52,841 nucleotides of DNA from an uncultured Treponema sp. (GCA_946410085.1 CAMJZA010000020.1:1-52841); one strand, 5' to 3'; shown: positions 35,631 through 45,139, numbered from the stretch's first letter. Notes: generated from the sequence alone by a model not told the origin. Program-made: numbers and translations.

Positions 35631-36428
35631 ATGCTTGGTAATGCCATTCTCCTCGCAGGAAATGTCCTGCTGTGGGTTTTTGTATTCCTGTACCTGAAGA
35701 AAAAGCTTTCGCCCCGGGGAATCGTGGCGGAAGCGAGGAAGGCGATTGATGAGCTCCTCCTTAAGCTGAACAGCGATTCCGACCGGAATATCCGCCTTAT
35801 CCAGAACCAGATTGAGCAGGTCAAGCGGGTCTCCCAGGAAGCCCGGCAGCTGTGCGACCGGGTCGAGGAGCGGCTTGCCCTGCTGTACGGGGAGCTGGAG
35901 AAGGTTTCATCGGTAAAGGATGCCGAGGAACGCCTGTATCCTGCCGTGCGGGCGCAGGCTGCCGTTCCGCCGCAGGAGGCTGCCGTTCCCGGGCCGGGGC
36001 CCTTTCCCCGGGAAACTGCGGCCCCGGCAGCGGAAGCTCTTGTCCTGCCGCAAAATAACCTGCCGCAGGAGGCTGCCGTCACGGCTTCCGGAGGCCTTCC
36101 GCAGGATGATACGCTGAACAAATCCCTTTCCCCCCTGGACAGCTACAGGAAGGAACAGCTGCGTTTTACCGCCGGAGAGGCAGCTGCCCTGCCGGCAGCC
36201 GGGGAAGAAGCCCCTGCTGCCCGGGAAAGACCGGTGTCCCGGGAGCCTTCCCGCACGCCGTCCGTACCGGAGTTCTTTCAGGCCGAAAAGCCCATTGCAA
36301 TTCCGAAATCCTTCCGCCGGCAGGTCATGGAAATGAAGCAGCTGGGCTATTCCATCGAAGAAATTGCCCATGAAACGGGAAGAAGTACGCAAGAAGTAAA
36401 AATTACTATTGAAATTTCGCCAGAATAG
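35631..36428 (+). CDS. SwrB-like membrane protein with coiled coil and C-terminal HTH (DUF6115-like)
   Basis: 265 residues: one N-terminal membrane helix (AILLAGNVLLWVFVFLYL), a coiled coil (about 30-100), a Pro/Ala/Glu-rich linker (about 105-220) and a C-terminal helix-turn-helix-like segment (QVMEMKQLGYSIEEIAHETGRSTQEVKITIE). This architecture matches Bacillus SwrB/YlxL, which lies directly after sigD in the fla/che operon and promotes motor assembly. The position downstream of whiG is analogous. The family link is by architecture only and needs a profile search. Confidence 0.7.
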   Translation: MLGNAILLAGNVLLWVFVFLYLKKKLSPRGIVAEARKAIDELLLKLNSDSDRNIRLIQNQIEQVKRVSQEARQLCDRVEERLALLYGELEKVSSVKDAEERLYPAVRAQAAVPPQEAAVPGPGPFPRETAAPAAEALVLPQNNLPQEAAVTASGGLPQDDTLNKSLSPLDSYRKEQLRFTAGEAAALPAAGEEAPAARERPVSREPSRTPSVPEFFQAEKPIAIPKSFRRQVMEMKQLGYSIEEIAHETGRSTQEVKITIEISPE

Positions 36429-36436
36429 GATATAAT
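36409..36436 (+). promoter_or_regulatory. galM promoter, near-consensus, leaderless
   Basis: TTGAAA (36409-36414), 16-bp spacer, TATAAT (36431-36436). It overlaps the end of the SwrB-like gene. The -10 ends 10 nt before the galM ATG, so transcription should start at or very near the start codon; no Shine-Dalgarno lies in the correct position. Confidence 0.7.
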
Positions 36437-36446
36437 TAAACTACTT

Positions 36447-37505
36447 ATGTTGACTAAAGGTTTGAAAATCGTAAAAAACCGCTTCGGTCTGTTGTCCGAT
36501 GGCACAAAGGTTCATCTGTATACACTGAGCAACGGCAAGATGAGTGTCTCTGTCTGTGACTATGGATGTATCATTACCAGTATCGTCATTCCTGACAAGA
36601 AGCATAAGCGGCTTCTGGATGTTTCCCTGGGACCTTCCACGCTTGACGGTTGGGTTTTGAACCGCGAAACCTTTGGCGCAGTGGTCGGCCGCTTTGCAAA
36701 CAGGATTGGCGGGGCATCGTTCACGCTTGACGGGGTGAAGTATGAACTGGACAAGAATGACAACAAGGCGAATACCCTTCACGGCGGATTTGATCGCTGG
36801 GACAAGAAGGTCTGGAAGGCCAAGCGCATTGCGAACGAGTACGGCATCGGCGTGAAGCTGACCCGTAAGAGTCCTGACGGTGAGCAGGGCTTCCCCGGAA
36901 ATGCGAAGGTCAGCGTCAGCTACCTGCTGAATGACCGGAATGACCTGACGATTGTCTACAAGGCGACGAGCGACAAGGCGACGCCGTTCAACATGACGAA
37001 TCATTCCTATTTCAACCTGAACGGTCATTCCTCAGGAAACATCACGGGGCATACCCTGCAGATGAACTGCTCGCAGTATCTTGAGGTTGACAAGGAACTC
37101 ATCCCGACGGGAAAGAAGATAGACGTTGCGGGCGGTCCGTTTGACTTCAGGACGGAAAAGACCCTCGGTACCGACATGTCCAAGGTTGGAGTCGGCTATG
37201 ACCACTGCTACTGCGTCGACGGTTTCACGGGAGACGGTTCGCTGAAGACGATCGGCGTCCTGTCAAGCGATGACGGTTCACGGAGGATGACGGTGCGGGG
37301 AACGCAGCCGGGTGTCCAGCTGTATACAGGTAATTTCCTCAATAACATAAATGGTAAGGATGGTGCTGTTTACCAATGCCATGATGCTGTGTGTCTGGAA
37401 ACGCAGGATTTCCCTGATGCGCCGAACAAGGACTCTTTCCCGCAGTCTATTTTGCGCCCGGGGAATACATACCGGCAGGTAACGCAGTATTCCTTTATGT
37501 TTTGA
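36447..37505 (+). CDS. galM: Aldose 1-epimerase (galactose mutarotase)
   Basis: 352-residue enzyme that interconverts alpha and beta anomers of aldoses. The family residues are visible: FGAVVGRFANRI, NTLHGG (His of the substrate site), TNHSYFNLNGH (catalytic His near residue 185) and CLETQDFPDAPN (catalytic Glu near residue 318). Length is normal. It is read from its own promoter and lies between the motility operon and the V-ATPase genes with no obvious link to either. It has no signal peptide. Confidence 0.95.
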   Translation: MLTKGLKIVKNRFGLLSDGTKVHLYTLSNGKMSVSVCDYGCIITSIVIPDKKHKRLLDVSLGPSTLDGWVLNRETFGAVVGRFANRIGGASFTLDGVKYELDKNDNKANTLHGGFDRWDKKVWKAKRIANEYGIGVKLTRKSPDGEQGFPGNAKVSVSYLLNDRNDLTIVYKATSDKATPFNMTNHSYFNLNGHSSGNITGHTLQMNCSQYLEVDKELIPTGKKIDVAGGPFDFRTEKTLGTDMSKVGVGYDHCYCVDGFTGDGSLKTIGVLSSDDGSRRMTVRGTQPGVQLYTGNFLNNINGKDGAVYQCHDAVCLETQDFPDAPNKDSFPQSILRPGNTYRQVTQYSFMF

Positions 37506-37544
37506 GTTTAATTTGCAAAAATCCAATCAATAAGAGAGGTTAGA

Positions 37545-38294
37545 ATGGACGTTCAGTTACAGGAACTAATCGAAAAGATTAGAAAAGACGGTGTAGAGAG
37601 CGCTACGGCTTCGGCAGGGAATATTATTGACGAAGCCGAAAAGAAGGCTGCCACAATCGTTAAGGAAGCTGAAGAAAAAGCCGAAGCAATCATCCGCAAT
37701 GCCAAGGCTGAGACTGCCCGCATGGAAAAAGCGAGCGAGGATGCAATCACCCAGGCCGGACGCAACCTCATCATCTCATTCCGTGACGGAATCAACAAGG
37801 AACTGTCAGCCATTGTTTCCAGTGAGACGGAAAAAGCCTATGATAAGGACGTGCTGAAGAAACTGATTCCTGAAGCAGTAAAGGCATGGTCGGCGAATCC
37901 TGATGCCGATGACCTGACGGTTCTCCTTTCTTCCAAGGATTTGAAAGCACTGAGCGCAGGCTTGAAGACGGCATTGAAGGCAAAGATCTCCAAGGGACTT
38001 GAGCTGAAAGCAGATGATTCCATGGCCGGCGGCTTCAGGATCGGAAGCCGGAAGGGCAATGCCTTCTACGATTTCAGCGCCGAGGAAGTCGCTTCCCTTT
38101 TCAGTGCGTATCTGAATCCGAAGACAACGGAACTCATGAAGCGGGCCGCTGCGGGAATTGAACCGGAAGAAATCGATGATGCCGGTGACGATGATGTGGC
38201 TGAAGAAGAAGAGGATTCGGCCCCTAAGGCAAGGCGGGGAAGAAAGCCCGGCTCCGGAAGGGGGACTGCTGCTGAAAAGAAAGCGAGGAAATAG
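37545..38294 (+). CDS. atpE: V-type ATPase subunit E with AT-hook-like tail
   Basis: 249-residue peripheral-stalk subunit of the V-ATPase. The N-terminal two thirds is a charged coiled coil with the usual EAEKKAATIVKEAEEKAEAIIRNAKAE pattern; the C-terminal globular part includes DDLTVLLSSKDLKAL and GGFRIGSRKGNAFYDFSAEEVASLF. An unusual extension (about 205-249) is acidic (DDAGDDDVAEEEED) then basic (ARRGRKPGSGRG), like an AT hook. GAGAGG precedes the ATG. First gene of the V-ATPase operon. Confidence 0.9.
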   Translation: MDVQLQELIEKIRKDGVESATASAGNIIDEAEKKAATIVKEAEEKAEAIIRNAKAETARMEKASEDAITQAGRNLIISFRDGINKELSAIVSSETEKAYDKDVLKKLIPEAVKAWSANPDADDLTVLLSSKDLKALSAGLKTALKAKISKGLELKADDSMAGGFRIGSRKGNAFYDFSAEEVASLFSAYLNPKTTELMKRAAAGIEPEEIDDAGDDDVAEEEEDSAPKARRGRKPGSGRGTAAEKKARK

Positions 38295-38839
38295 TGGAAC
38301 ATCTGTATTATTTGGTATCCCAGCTCCCTGCGATAAAGACTGACGACAGCGGTGCGAAGCTTCCAATTTCTACAGAGTATTTCCGTGACCTGTGCCAGCG
38401 CTTCATGTCTGAAAAGTATGCAAGGATCGCCGGAACACTTTCACTGGAACCGCCTGTGGAAGACGCGCCGACAGGTTCGCCATTCCTTGATGCATGGTAC
38501 AAGAAGGAGCGGGATCTCCGTTTTGCACTTGCAGGACTCCGTGCCCTGAAGATGAAGAAGGATACAAAAGATATTCCTCCGGTATCTGACGGCGAGGTTG
38601 TCCAGGCTGCCCGTACTGCGACAGGCATGGACAGCCCCCTGAGTGCGGAACAGTTCCTCAACGAGTACAGGCTTCAGGTCTTGGATAAGATTTCGCCGCT
38701 CGATTACTTCACGGTGGATGGTGTTTTCAGCTATGGCCTGCGTCTGATGCTTACGGAGCGGATGAAGAAATTCAATCGTGATGAAGGTTTGGCTTCTTAT
38801 CATAAGATATATGATGATATTCTTGGAGAAAATAAATGA
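38294..38839 (+). CDS. DUF2764 protein of the V-ATPase operon
   Basis: 181-residue DUF2764-type protein (YYLVSQLPAI start, YKKERDLRFALAGLRALK, NEYRLQVLDKISPLDYF). The start is GTG at 38294, overlapping the atpE stop by one base (TAGTG), and it overlaps atpA by 4 nt, so it is tightly coupled. It occupies the place where archaeal operons have subunits C and F, neither of which is recognisable here. A role in the stalk is an inference from position. Confidence 0.82.
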   Translation: MEHLYYLVSQLPAIKTDDSGAKLPISTEYFRDLCQRFMSEKYARIAGTLSLEPPVEDAPTGSPFLDAWYKKERDLRFALAGLRALKMKKDTKDIPPVSDGEVVQAARTATGMDSPLSAEQFLNEYRLQVLDKISPLDYFTVDGVFSYGLRLMLTERMKKFNRDEGLASYHKIYDDILGENK

Positions 38840-40605
38840 GTGAAACAAAGGGCAAAGTAGTTGCTGTCAACGGCAATATGGTCTCTGTTGAGTTTGACGG
38901 AAGAGTCTCCCTCAACGAAGTGGGCTATGTCAACGTTGATGATACACAGCTCAAGGGTGAGGTTATCCGTGTCCGCGGTAATACTGCCCAGATGCAGATT
39001 TATGAGATGACGAACGGTATTTCGACGGACTGTTCCGTTGAATTTACCGGTGATCTTCTGAGTGTTGAGGTTGGTCCGGGACTTTTGGGACAGGTTTACG
39101 ACGGTCTGCAGAACCCCCTGAAGCTGCTTGCCGAACATTCCGGTTACTTCCTTGAGCGGGGTGTGTACCTTTCTGCCCTGGACGAGGAGAAGATGTGGGA
39201 GTTTACCCCGACTGCACAGGAAGGCGACAAGGTCGTTGCGGGCGACAGTGTCGGAACGGTTCCTGAGGGGCCCTTTACCCATAAGATTCAGGTTCCTTAC
39301 GGATTCCTCGGAAGCTATACAGTCAAGAAACTTGCCGCTGCCGGCAGCTATAAGATTCACGATACGATTGCGACGCTGGTGGACGAGAAGGGAAAGAGCC
39401 ATGACATATGCATGAGCTTCCGCTGGCCGGTTAAGCGTGCCGTCAACTGCTACGCCGAGCGCCTTGCTCCGTCTGAGCCGATGCTCACGAAGATCCGCCT
39501 TATCGATACCTTCTTCCCGGTTGCACGCGGCGGAACCTACTGCATCCCCGGTCCGTTCGGCGCAGGAAAGACCGTTCTGCAGCATACGACAAGCCGTAAT
39601 GCGGACGTTGACATCGTTATCGTTGCTGCCTGTGGAGAGCGCGCCGGAGAGGTCGTTGAGACGCTCACGGAGTTTCCGGAGCTTAAGGATCCCCGCACCG
39701 GCCGTTCCCTCATGGAAAGGACGATCATCATCTGTAATACCTCTTCAATGCCGGTTGCTTCCCGCGAAGCTTCCGTTTACACGGGCGTTACGCTTGCTGA
39801 ATACTACCGGCAGATGGGTCTGAACGTCCTGCTTCTTGCAGACTCAACTTCCCGCTGGGCACAGGCAATGCGCGAAATGTCCGGCCGTCTGGAAGAGATT
39901 CCGGGAGAAGAAGCCTTCCCTGCCTACCTGGAGAGTACGATTGCCTCGTTCTACGAGCGTGCAGGAATTGTCCGCCTCCGCGACGGAAGCAAGGGGTCCG
40001 TTACGATCGGCGGTACGGTTTCACCTGCCGGCGGTAACTTCGAGGAACCCGTTACCCAGGCTACGTTGAAGGTCGTCGGTGCCTTCCACGGACTTTCCCG
40101 TGACCGTTCCAATGCACGCCGCTATCCGGCCATTGACCCGCTGGAATCCTGGTCAAAATACAGTTCCGTCATCCGGAGCGATATGGTTGAATATGCACGT
40201 GCCATCTACAAGCGCGGTTCTGAAGTCAACCAGATGATGAAGGTCGTCGGTGAGGAAGGAACGTCGCTTGAAGACTTCATCATCTACCTCAAGAGTGAGT
40301 TCCTGGATGCGGTCTATATGCAGCAGGACAGCTTTGACGAGGTTGAGGGAGCTTCCAGCGTTGAACGGCAGCGCTATATGTTCAAGAAAATCCTGGGCAT
40401 TCTCGGTTCTACGTTCAAGATTACGGAGAAGGACGAGGCCCGTGACTTCTTCAATACGCTGAGGCAGAACTTTGTTGACATGAACTACTCAGTCTATGAG
40501 AGCCCTGAGTTTAAGACGCAGGAAAAGAAGATTGACGAAGTTCTTGCCCAGAAGGAAGCCGTGGTTTCAGACAAGGTAAAAGCTTTGATTAAGGACGGTG
40601 AGTGA
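38836..40605 (+). CDS. atpA: V-type ATPase catalytic subunit A
   Basis: 589-residue catalytic subunit. Walker A GPFGAGKT is near residues 238-245, with the long non-homologous insert typical of V-type A chains before it ([16 protein letters not shown] region), followed by [49 protein letters not shown] and [14 protein letters not shown]. The active site looks complete. Its start overlaps DUF2764 by 4 nt. Confidence 0.97.
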   Translation: MSETKGKVVAVNGNMVSVEFDGRVSLNEVGYVNVDDTQLKGEVIRVRGNTAQMQIYEMTNGISTDCSVEFTGDLLSVEVGPGLLGQVYDGLQNPLKLLAEHSGYFLERGVYLSALDEEKMWEFTPTAQEGDKVVAGDSVGTVPEGPFTHKIQVPYGFLGSYTVKKLAAAGSYKIHDTIATLVDEKGKSHDICMSFRWPVKRAVNCYAERLAPSEPMLTKIRLIDTFFPVARGGTYCIPGPFGAGKTVLQHTTSRNADVDIVIVAACGERAGEVVETLTEFPELKDPRTGRSLMERTIIICNTSSMPVASREASVYTGVTLAEYYRQMGLNVLLLADSTSRWAQAMREMSGRLEEIPGEEAFPAYLESTIASFYERAGIVRLRDGSKGSVTIGGTVSPAGGNFEEPVTQATLKVVGAFHGLSRDRSNARRYPAIDPLESWSKYSSVIRSDMVEYARAIYKRGSEVNQMMKVVGEEGTSLEDFIIYLKSEFLDAVYMQQDSFDEVEGASSVERQRYMFKKILGILGSTFKITEKDEARDFFNTLRQNFVDMNYSVYESPEFKTQEKKIDEVLAQKEAVVSDKVKALIKDGE

Positions 40606-41900
40606 TGAGCAAAGTATATAGCAGAATAGAAAGCATAAACGGAAGTGTTATCACAGTCCGCGCGAAGGGCGTGAAGCTCAACGAGCTCGCCGAGATAACG
40701 ACCCGTTTCGGAAAGTCTCTCGCTGAGGTCAACAAGATTGACGGAGACTTGGTTTCCCTGCAGGTTTTCGCAGGAGGCCGCGGTGTTGCCACCAACGATC
40801 AGGTCCGCTTCCTGGGACACGACATGCGCGTTTCCTTCAGCGACAACCTGCTCGGCCGCATCTTCAACGGTTCTGCGGAACCCCGCGATCACGGCCCTGC
40901 GCTGGTTGACAATCTGGTGCAGATTGGCGGACCTTCCGTCAACCCTGCCAAGCGCATTCAGCCGAACCGCATGCTGCGTACGAACATCCCGATGATTGAC
41001 GTGTTCAATACGCTGGTTATCAGCCAGAAGATACCGATTTTCTCCATTTCGGGAGAGCCGTATAACCAGTTGCTTGCCCGCATCGCAATGCAGGCGGATG
41101 CTGACGTCATCGTTCTGGGCGGCATGAGCCTGAAGTATGACGATTACCTCTATTTCAAGAAGACCCTGGAAGAGGGCGGCGCTTTGAGCAAGACCGTCAT
41201 GTTCATCCATACCGCTGCTGACCCGACGGTTGAATGTATGAAGATTCCGGATCTTTCGCTTGCCGTTGCCGAGCAGTTTGCCCTGCAGGGCAAGGATGTC
41301 CTTGTCCTGCTGACGGATATGACAAACTTTGCGGATTCCATGAAGGAAATCGCAATTACCCAGGAGCAGGTTCCGTCAAACCGCGGCTATCCGGGAGACC
41401 TCTACAGTCAGCTTGCGTCCCGCTATGAAAAGGCGGTTGACTTCTCTGACCAGGGATCAATTACGATTCTCGCCGTTACGACGATGCCGGGCGATGACGT
41501 TACGCACCCGGTTCCCGACAATACGGGATACATCACTGAGGGACAGTTCTACCTGAAGGGCGGCCACATTGAGCCGTTCGGATCCCTTTCTCGCTTGAAG
41601 CAGAACGTCAACGGCAAGACCCGTAAGGATCACCGCTCGCTGATGGACGGTATGATCCGTCTGTATGCTTCGTACAAGGATACGCTTGAAAAGAAGAGCA
41701 TGGGCTTTACGATGAGCTCATGGGATGAAAAGCTTCTGAAGTACGGTGAGCTGTTCGAGGCCAAGATGATGGACTTGAGCGTAAACGTTTCGCTTGAGGA
41801 CGCGCTTGACAACGGATGGAAGATCCTTGCCCAGTGCTTTGACAAGAAGGAGACGGGTCTGAAGACCGAGCTCATTGAAGAGTTCTGGCCGAAGAACTAG
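40605..41900 (+). CDS. atpB: V-type ATPase subunit B
   Basis: 431-residue non-catalytic regulatory subunit. ATG 40605 overlaps the atpA stop by one base (TGATG); a GTG one codon upstream is also possible. Conserved text includes [79 protein letters not shown] and [21 protein letters not shown]. As expected for B subunits it lacks a proper P-loop ([10 protein letters not shown]). Confidence 0.97.
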   Translation: MSKVYSRIESINGSVITVRAKGVKLNELAEITTRFGKSLAEVNKIDGDLVSLQVFAGGRGVATNDQVRFLGHDMRVSFSDNLLGRIFNGSAEPRDHGPALVDNLVQIGGPSVNPAKRIQPNRMLRTNIPMIDVFNTLVISQKIPIFSISGEPYNQLLARIAMQADADVIVLGGMSLKYDDYLYFKKTLEEGGALSKTVMFIHTAADPTVECMKIPDLSLAVAEQFALQGKDVLVLLTDMTNFADSMKEIAITQEQVPSNRGYPGDLYSQLASRYEKAVDFSDQGSITILAVTTMPGDDVTHPVPDNTGYITEGQFYLKGGHIEPFGSLSRLKQNVNGKTRKDHRSLMDGMIRLYASYKDTLEKKSMGFTMSSWDEKLLKYGELFEAKMMDLSVNVSLEDALDNGWKILAQCFDKKETGLKTELIEEFWPKN

Positions 41901-41920
41901 CTGAGAATCAGGGGTTGTGA

Positions 41921-42538
41921 ATGCCTAAGATAAAGCTGACGAAAAATGAGCTGAAGACTCAGAAAGATGCGCTTAAGATGTATAACCGCTATCTTCCGAC
42001 GCTTACGCTCAAGAAGCAACAGCTGCAGTCAGAGATTCGCACGATAGATGAAAAAGCCAAGGCCGTCCGCGAGGAGAAGAAAGTCATTGAGGCTGACTTT
42101 GAGCGCTGGATTGCCGTGTTTGGCGAGAAGGAAGCCTTTAAGCCCGGAATGGTAACGGTTGACAACATCAAGAAGGGCTGGGGCAACATCGCCGGTGTGA
42201 AGATACCCATTTACGAGGGGGCGGATTTTGGCCGTGGAGATTACGACCTGTATTCTACGCCTCTCTGGGTTGATCTGGCAGCAGATCGGATGGAGAAGGT
42301 TCTCGAGCTGGATCTTCAGGCCGAGGTGCTTGAAGAGCAGGTCCGCTTGCTTTCAAAAGAGCTGCGGGTGACCACCCAGCGCGTGAATCTGTTTGAGAAG
42401 GTGAAGATACCGGAGACTAAGGCGAACATTAAGAAAATCAATGTTTTCCTGGGAGACGAGCAGGTTTCTGCGGTTGTCCGGAGTAAGATCTCAAAGAAGA
42501 AGCTTGAGAGGAACAAGAACGAGGAGGCCGAATCATGA
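41921..42538 (+). CDS. atpD: V-type ATPase subunit D
   Basis: 205-residue central-stalk subunit. Long N- and C-terminal helices form the coiled-coil axle (KIKLTKNELKTQKDALKMYNRYLPTLTLKKQQLQSEI and LFEKVKIPETKANIKKINVFLGDEQVSAVVRSKISKKKLERNK), matching the D family. The stop overlaps the atpI start by 4 nt. No subunit F gene, the usual partner of D, is seen nearby. Confidence 0.93.
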   Translation: MPKIKLTKNELKTQKDALKMYNRYLPTLTLKKQQLQSEIRTIDEKAKAVREEKKVIEADFERWIAVFGEKEAFKPGMVTVDNIKKGWGNIAGVKIPIYEGADFGRGDYDLYSTPLWVDLAADRMEKVLELDLQAEVLEEQVRLLSKELRVTTQRVNLFEKVKIPETKANIKKINVFLGDEQVSAVVRSKISKKKLERNKNEEAES

Positions 42539-44487
42539 TTGAAAAGATGAAAAAGGTTTCCATCGTCGTCCTCGATGCGACCCGGAAGGAATCTGTCAAG
42601 GCCCTGCGGAAGGCTGGAGTCGTCCACCTCGAAGAGATAGAGGGAAAGGGACCGCTCCTTGCGTCCTATAAGGATGCCGCCGCTACGGCTGACAAGGCGA
42701 TTGCCATTCTGGATGAGATCAAGCTGCCCAAAAAGCAGATCGTCAACCAGCTGGATCTGACAAAGGACGATGCCCTTGAGACGGCGAAAAAGATTGTTTC
42801 GTTGAGCGATGAGAAAAAGTCTCTCTTTGAGACGATATCCCGTGATACGAACGAGATTGACCGGCTTGCAAAGTGGGGCAGCGTTGATCCGGCTTCATTT
42901 GTGTCGCTTGCCGAAAAGGGAATCTTCGTCTATATGTATGAGATCCCTGAGGATAAGTACGGGACGATCGGGAAGGAGCTGAAGACCATTAAGGTCAATG
43001 CTGCCAACAAGGTTGTCCGCTTCCTCCTGCTGTCTGAGGAACAGGTTACTGAGCGTCCGGCCCTTATGCCGCCGGAAGCCTATGCCGTTCCGATGCCGGA
43101 AAAGTCAACCGAGGCCTTTAAGGAAGATATCCAGACCGCCCGGCAGACGATTTCCCGCATAGAGAGTGAGCTTGCCGATGACAAAAAATACGCATCGACA
43201 CTGGCTGCATACCGGGAGCTGCTGGCTTCTGACATAGAGTTTGAAACCGTATGCTCCGGTATGGAACACGAAGAGGCTGATGAAGCGCCGGAAGCCGCGG
43301 GGGTTCTGGGAGGCATTGCTTCTACGAAGCTTGCATGGCTGACGGGCTATGTGCCGGTTGACCTGCTTCCGAACTTTGTTGCGGCCTGTAAGGAAAACTC
43401 CTGGGCCTATGCATCGGCAGATCCTGCGGATGATGATCCGGTGCCGACGAAGCTCAAGAACAACAAGCTCGTCAGCATCATCTATCCGCTGATGGACTTC
43501 CTTGATGTTACGCCCGGCTATCACGAGTTTGACATCTCGGGTTGGTTCCTGCTGTTCTTCTGCATCTTCTTCGCGATGATTTTCGGCGATGCCTGTTATG
43601 GTGCGCTGATTGCAATTGTCGGACTTGCAGTGCTTGCAAAGAGCAGAAAGGGAAGCCGATCCCTCGGTGTCCTCGTGACGCTGCTCGGCTTCTGTACCAT
43701 GCTGTGGGGTGTCATGACCTGCTCATGGTTCGGTATTGAGCCCGGGAAACTGCCGAAGACGCTCGTCGACATCTCTTTTGCCCCCTTCTCGGCGGCAAAG
43801 AGCGGCTCGGATGTTGCCAACACGAACCAGAAGATTTTCTGTTTCTCGCTGGCCCTCATCCAGCTTTCCGTTGCGCACTTCAAGTGTATGTTCGCTGACC
43901 GCAAGAGCCTGAAGTTCTTCGGTGACATGGGATCGCTCTTTATGATCTGGGGCATGTTCTATGTCGTCATGAACATGGTCGTGGACGGCGTGAAGTATCC
44001 GCTTGCGGACACCGGCAAGGCTATTCCGATATTTGGCGGCATGATTGCGCTGCCTTCATGCTTCCCCTTCATATCGCTGGGGATTCTTGGGGTAGGCTTC
44101 GTACTGAACTTCATATTCGCAAATTATGAAGGAAGTGTCGGGAAGTCGGTGCTTGAAAGCGTGAAAAACATCATTTCAGTATTGCTGGGCGTGGTAAACC
44201 AGTTCAGCGATATTGTCTCGTACATCCGCCTGTGGGCTGTCGCCCTTGCCGGTGCTGCAATCAGCGGTACGGTCAATCAGATGGCAGGTCCGATGTTCGG
44301 CAAGCTGATTATGGTGATTTTCGGCGTCGTGCTGCTGGTGTTCGGTCATGGCCTGAATATGATACTGAACCTGCTTTCGGTTATCGTTCACGGTGTGCGT
44401 CTGAACACGCTGGAATTCTCCCAGCATCTCGGGATGGCGTGGAGCGGCATGAAATACCGCCCCTTCTCGGAGCGCAAGGAGAAGTAG
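42535..44487 (+). CDS. atpI: V-type ATPase subunit I (a-type membrane subunit)
   Basis: 650-residue stator subunit of the ion channel. The N-terminal cytoplasmic half (about 1-330) contacts the peripheral stalk; the C-terminal half has seven or eight membrane helices, including DISGWFLLFFCIFFAMIFGDACYGALIAI, the VVNQFSDIVSYIRLWAVALAGAAISGTVNQMA segment with the essential channel arginine (SYIRLWAVALA) and GLNMILNLLSVIVHGVRLNTLEF. A 167-bp gap with hairpins separates it from atpK. Confidence 0.95.
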   Translation: MIEKMKKVSIVVLDATRKESVKALRKAGVVHLEEIEGKGPLLASYKDAAATADKAIAILDEIKLPKKQIVNQLDLTKDDALETAKKIVSLSDEKKSLFETISRDTNEIDRLAKWGSVDPASFVSLAEKGIFVYMYEIPEDKYGTIGKELKTIKVNAANKVVRFLLLSEEQVTERPALMPPEAYAVPMPEKSTEAFKEDIQTARQTISRIESELADDKKYASTLAAYRELLASDIEFETVCSGMEHEEADEAPEAAGVLGGIASTKLAWLTGYVPVDLLPNFVAACKENSWAYASADPADDDPVPTKLKNNKLVSIIYPLMDFLDVTPGYHEFDISGWFLLFFCIFFAMIFGDACYGALIAIVGLAVLAKSRKGSRSLGVLVTLLGFCTMLWGVMTCSWFGIEPGKLPKTLVDISFAPFSAAKSGSDVANTNQKIFCFSLALIQLSVAHFKCMFADRKSLKFFGDMGSLFMIWGMFYVVMNMVVDGVKYPLADTGKAIPIFGGMIALPSCFPFISLGILGVGFVLNFIFANYEGSVGKSVLESVKNIISVLLGVVNQFSDIVSYIRLWAVALAGAAISGTVNQMAGPMFGKLIMVIFGVVLLVFGHGLNMILNLLSVIVHGVRLNTLEFSQHLGMAWSGMKYRPFSERKEK

Positions 44488-44542
44488 GGAGCAGTAAAGG
44501 AACGTTTCGTTTGCCGTATCGTTGATGCGGCAACGGGATGCA

Positions 44543-44559
44543 GCATCCATAGCGGATGC
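44543..44559 (+). repeat. Hairpin in the atpI-atpK gap, attenuator-like
   Basis: GCATCC, loop ATAGC, GGATGC, followed by GATTATTTTTG. It resembles a weak intrinsic terminator. An overlapping palindrome GGATGCAGCATCC (44536-44548) could form an alternative structure. It may set the 3' end of the upstream message or reduce read-through. Confidence 0.4.
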
Positions 44560-44625
44560 GATTATTTTTGATTCTACAGTCCTGCCGAAGGCGGGCTGTT
44601 TGAAATAGAAATTTGGAAGTTAAAA

Positions 44626-44641
44626 ACGCAGGAAACTGCGT
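44626..44641 (+). promoter_or_regulatory. GAAA-tetraloop hairpin just before atpK ribosome site
   Basis: ACGCAG, GAAA loop, CTGCGT: a perfect 6-bp stem 2 nt before AAGGAG (44644-44649), which is 5 nt before the atpK ATG. Such placement may protect the 5' end or expose the ribosome site; it fits a subunit needed in many copies. Confidence 0.5.
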
Positions 44642-44654
44642 ATAAGGAGTAAGT

Positions 44655-45095
44655 ATGAACTGGGGTTTTCTTGGTGCAGGATTGGTAATGGGTATCGCCG
44701 CTATGGGAAGTGCGATTGGAATCGGAATTGCCGGACAGGGAGCTATCGGTGCCTGGAAGAGGTGCTACCTCAACAATAAGCCGGCTCCCTTCCTTCTCGT
44801 CGTTTTTGCCGGTGCTCCGCTGACGCAGACTATCTACGGATTCCTGCTCATGCAGTCAATGATCGGCAACGTCGGTAGCGCAGACACGGTCAAGCAGCTT
44901 TTCTTCCTTGGCCTTGGACTTGCCTGCGGTCTTTCAATGTGCATGTCTGCCATCGCTCAGGGAAAGGCTGGTGCCGCCGGTTCTGATGCGCTTGCTGAGA
45001 CGGGAAAGGGCTTTACCAACTACATCATGGTCGTCGGTCTTTGTGAAACCATCGCTCTGTTCAGCATGGTCTTCGGAATGATCGCTACGGTCTAA
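44655..45095 (+). CDS. atpK: V-type ATPase rotor subunit K (c-ring)
   Basis: 146-residue proteolipid with four membrane helices arranged as two hairpins (GAGLVMGIAAMGSAIGIGIAG, PFLLVVFAGAPLTQTIYGFLLM, FFLGLGLACGLSMCMSAIAQG and YIMVVGLCETIALFSMVFGMI). Only the second hairpin has the ion-binding carboxylate (Glu in GLCETIALF). Compared with sodium-binding NtpK, the T-Q-x2-Y (TQTIY), the Gln in IAQG and the Glu are kept, which points to sodium coupling. AAGGAG precedes the ATG. Last gene of the operon. Confidence 0.95.
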   Translation: MNWGFLGAGLVMGIAAMGSAIGIGIAGQGAIGAWKRCYLNNKPAPFLLVVFAGAPLTQTIYGFLLMQSMIGNVGSADTVKQLFFLGLGLACGLSMCMSAIAQGKAGAAGSDALAETGKGFTNYIMVVGLCETIALFSMVFGMIATV

Positions 45096-45109
45096 GGAGA
45101 AGCAGTTTT

Positions 45110-45130
45110 AAAGTCCCGGACGGACTTTTT
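45110..45130 (+). terminator. First intrinsic terminator of V-ATPase operon
   Basis: AAAGTCC, loop CGGAC, GGACTTT with further T residues to 45130. It begins 14 nt after the atpK stop. Confidence 0.65.
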
Positions 45131-45139
45131 AATGCTCAT

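Noticed and set aside
44600-44626. Promoter immediately before atpK (TTGAAA at 44600)
   Set aside because: No acceptable -10 box at 16-18 bp; the hairpins explain the gap better.
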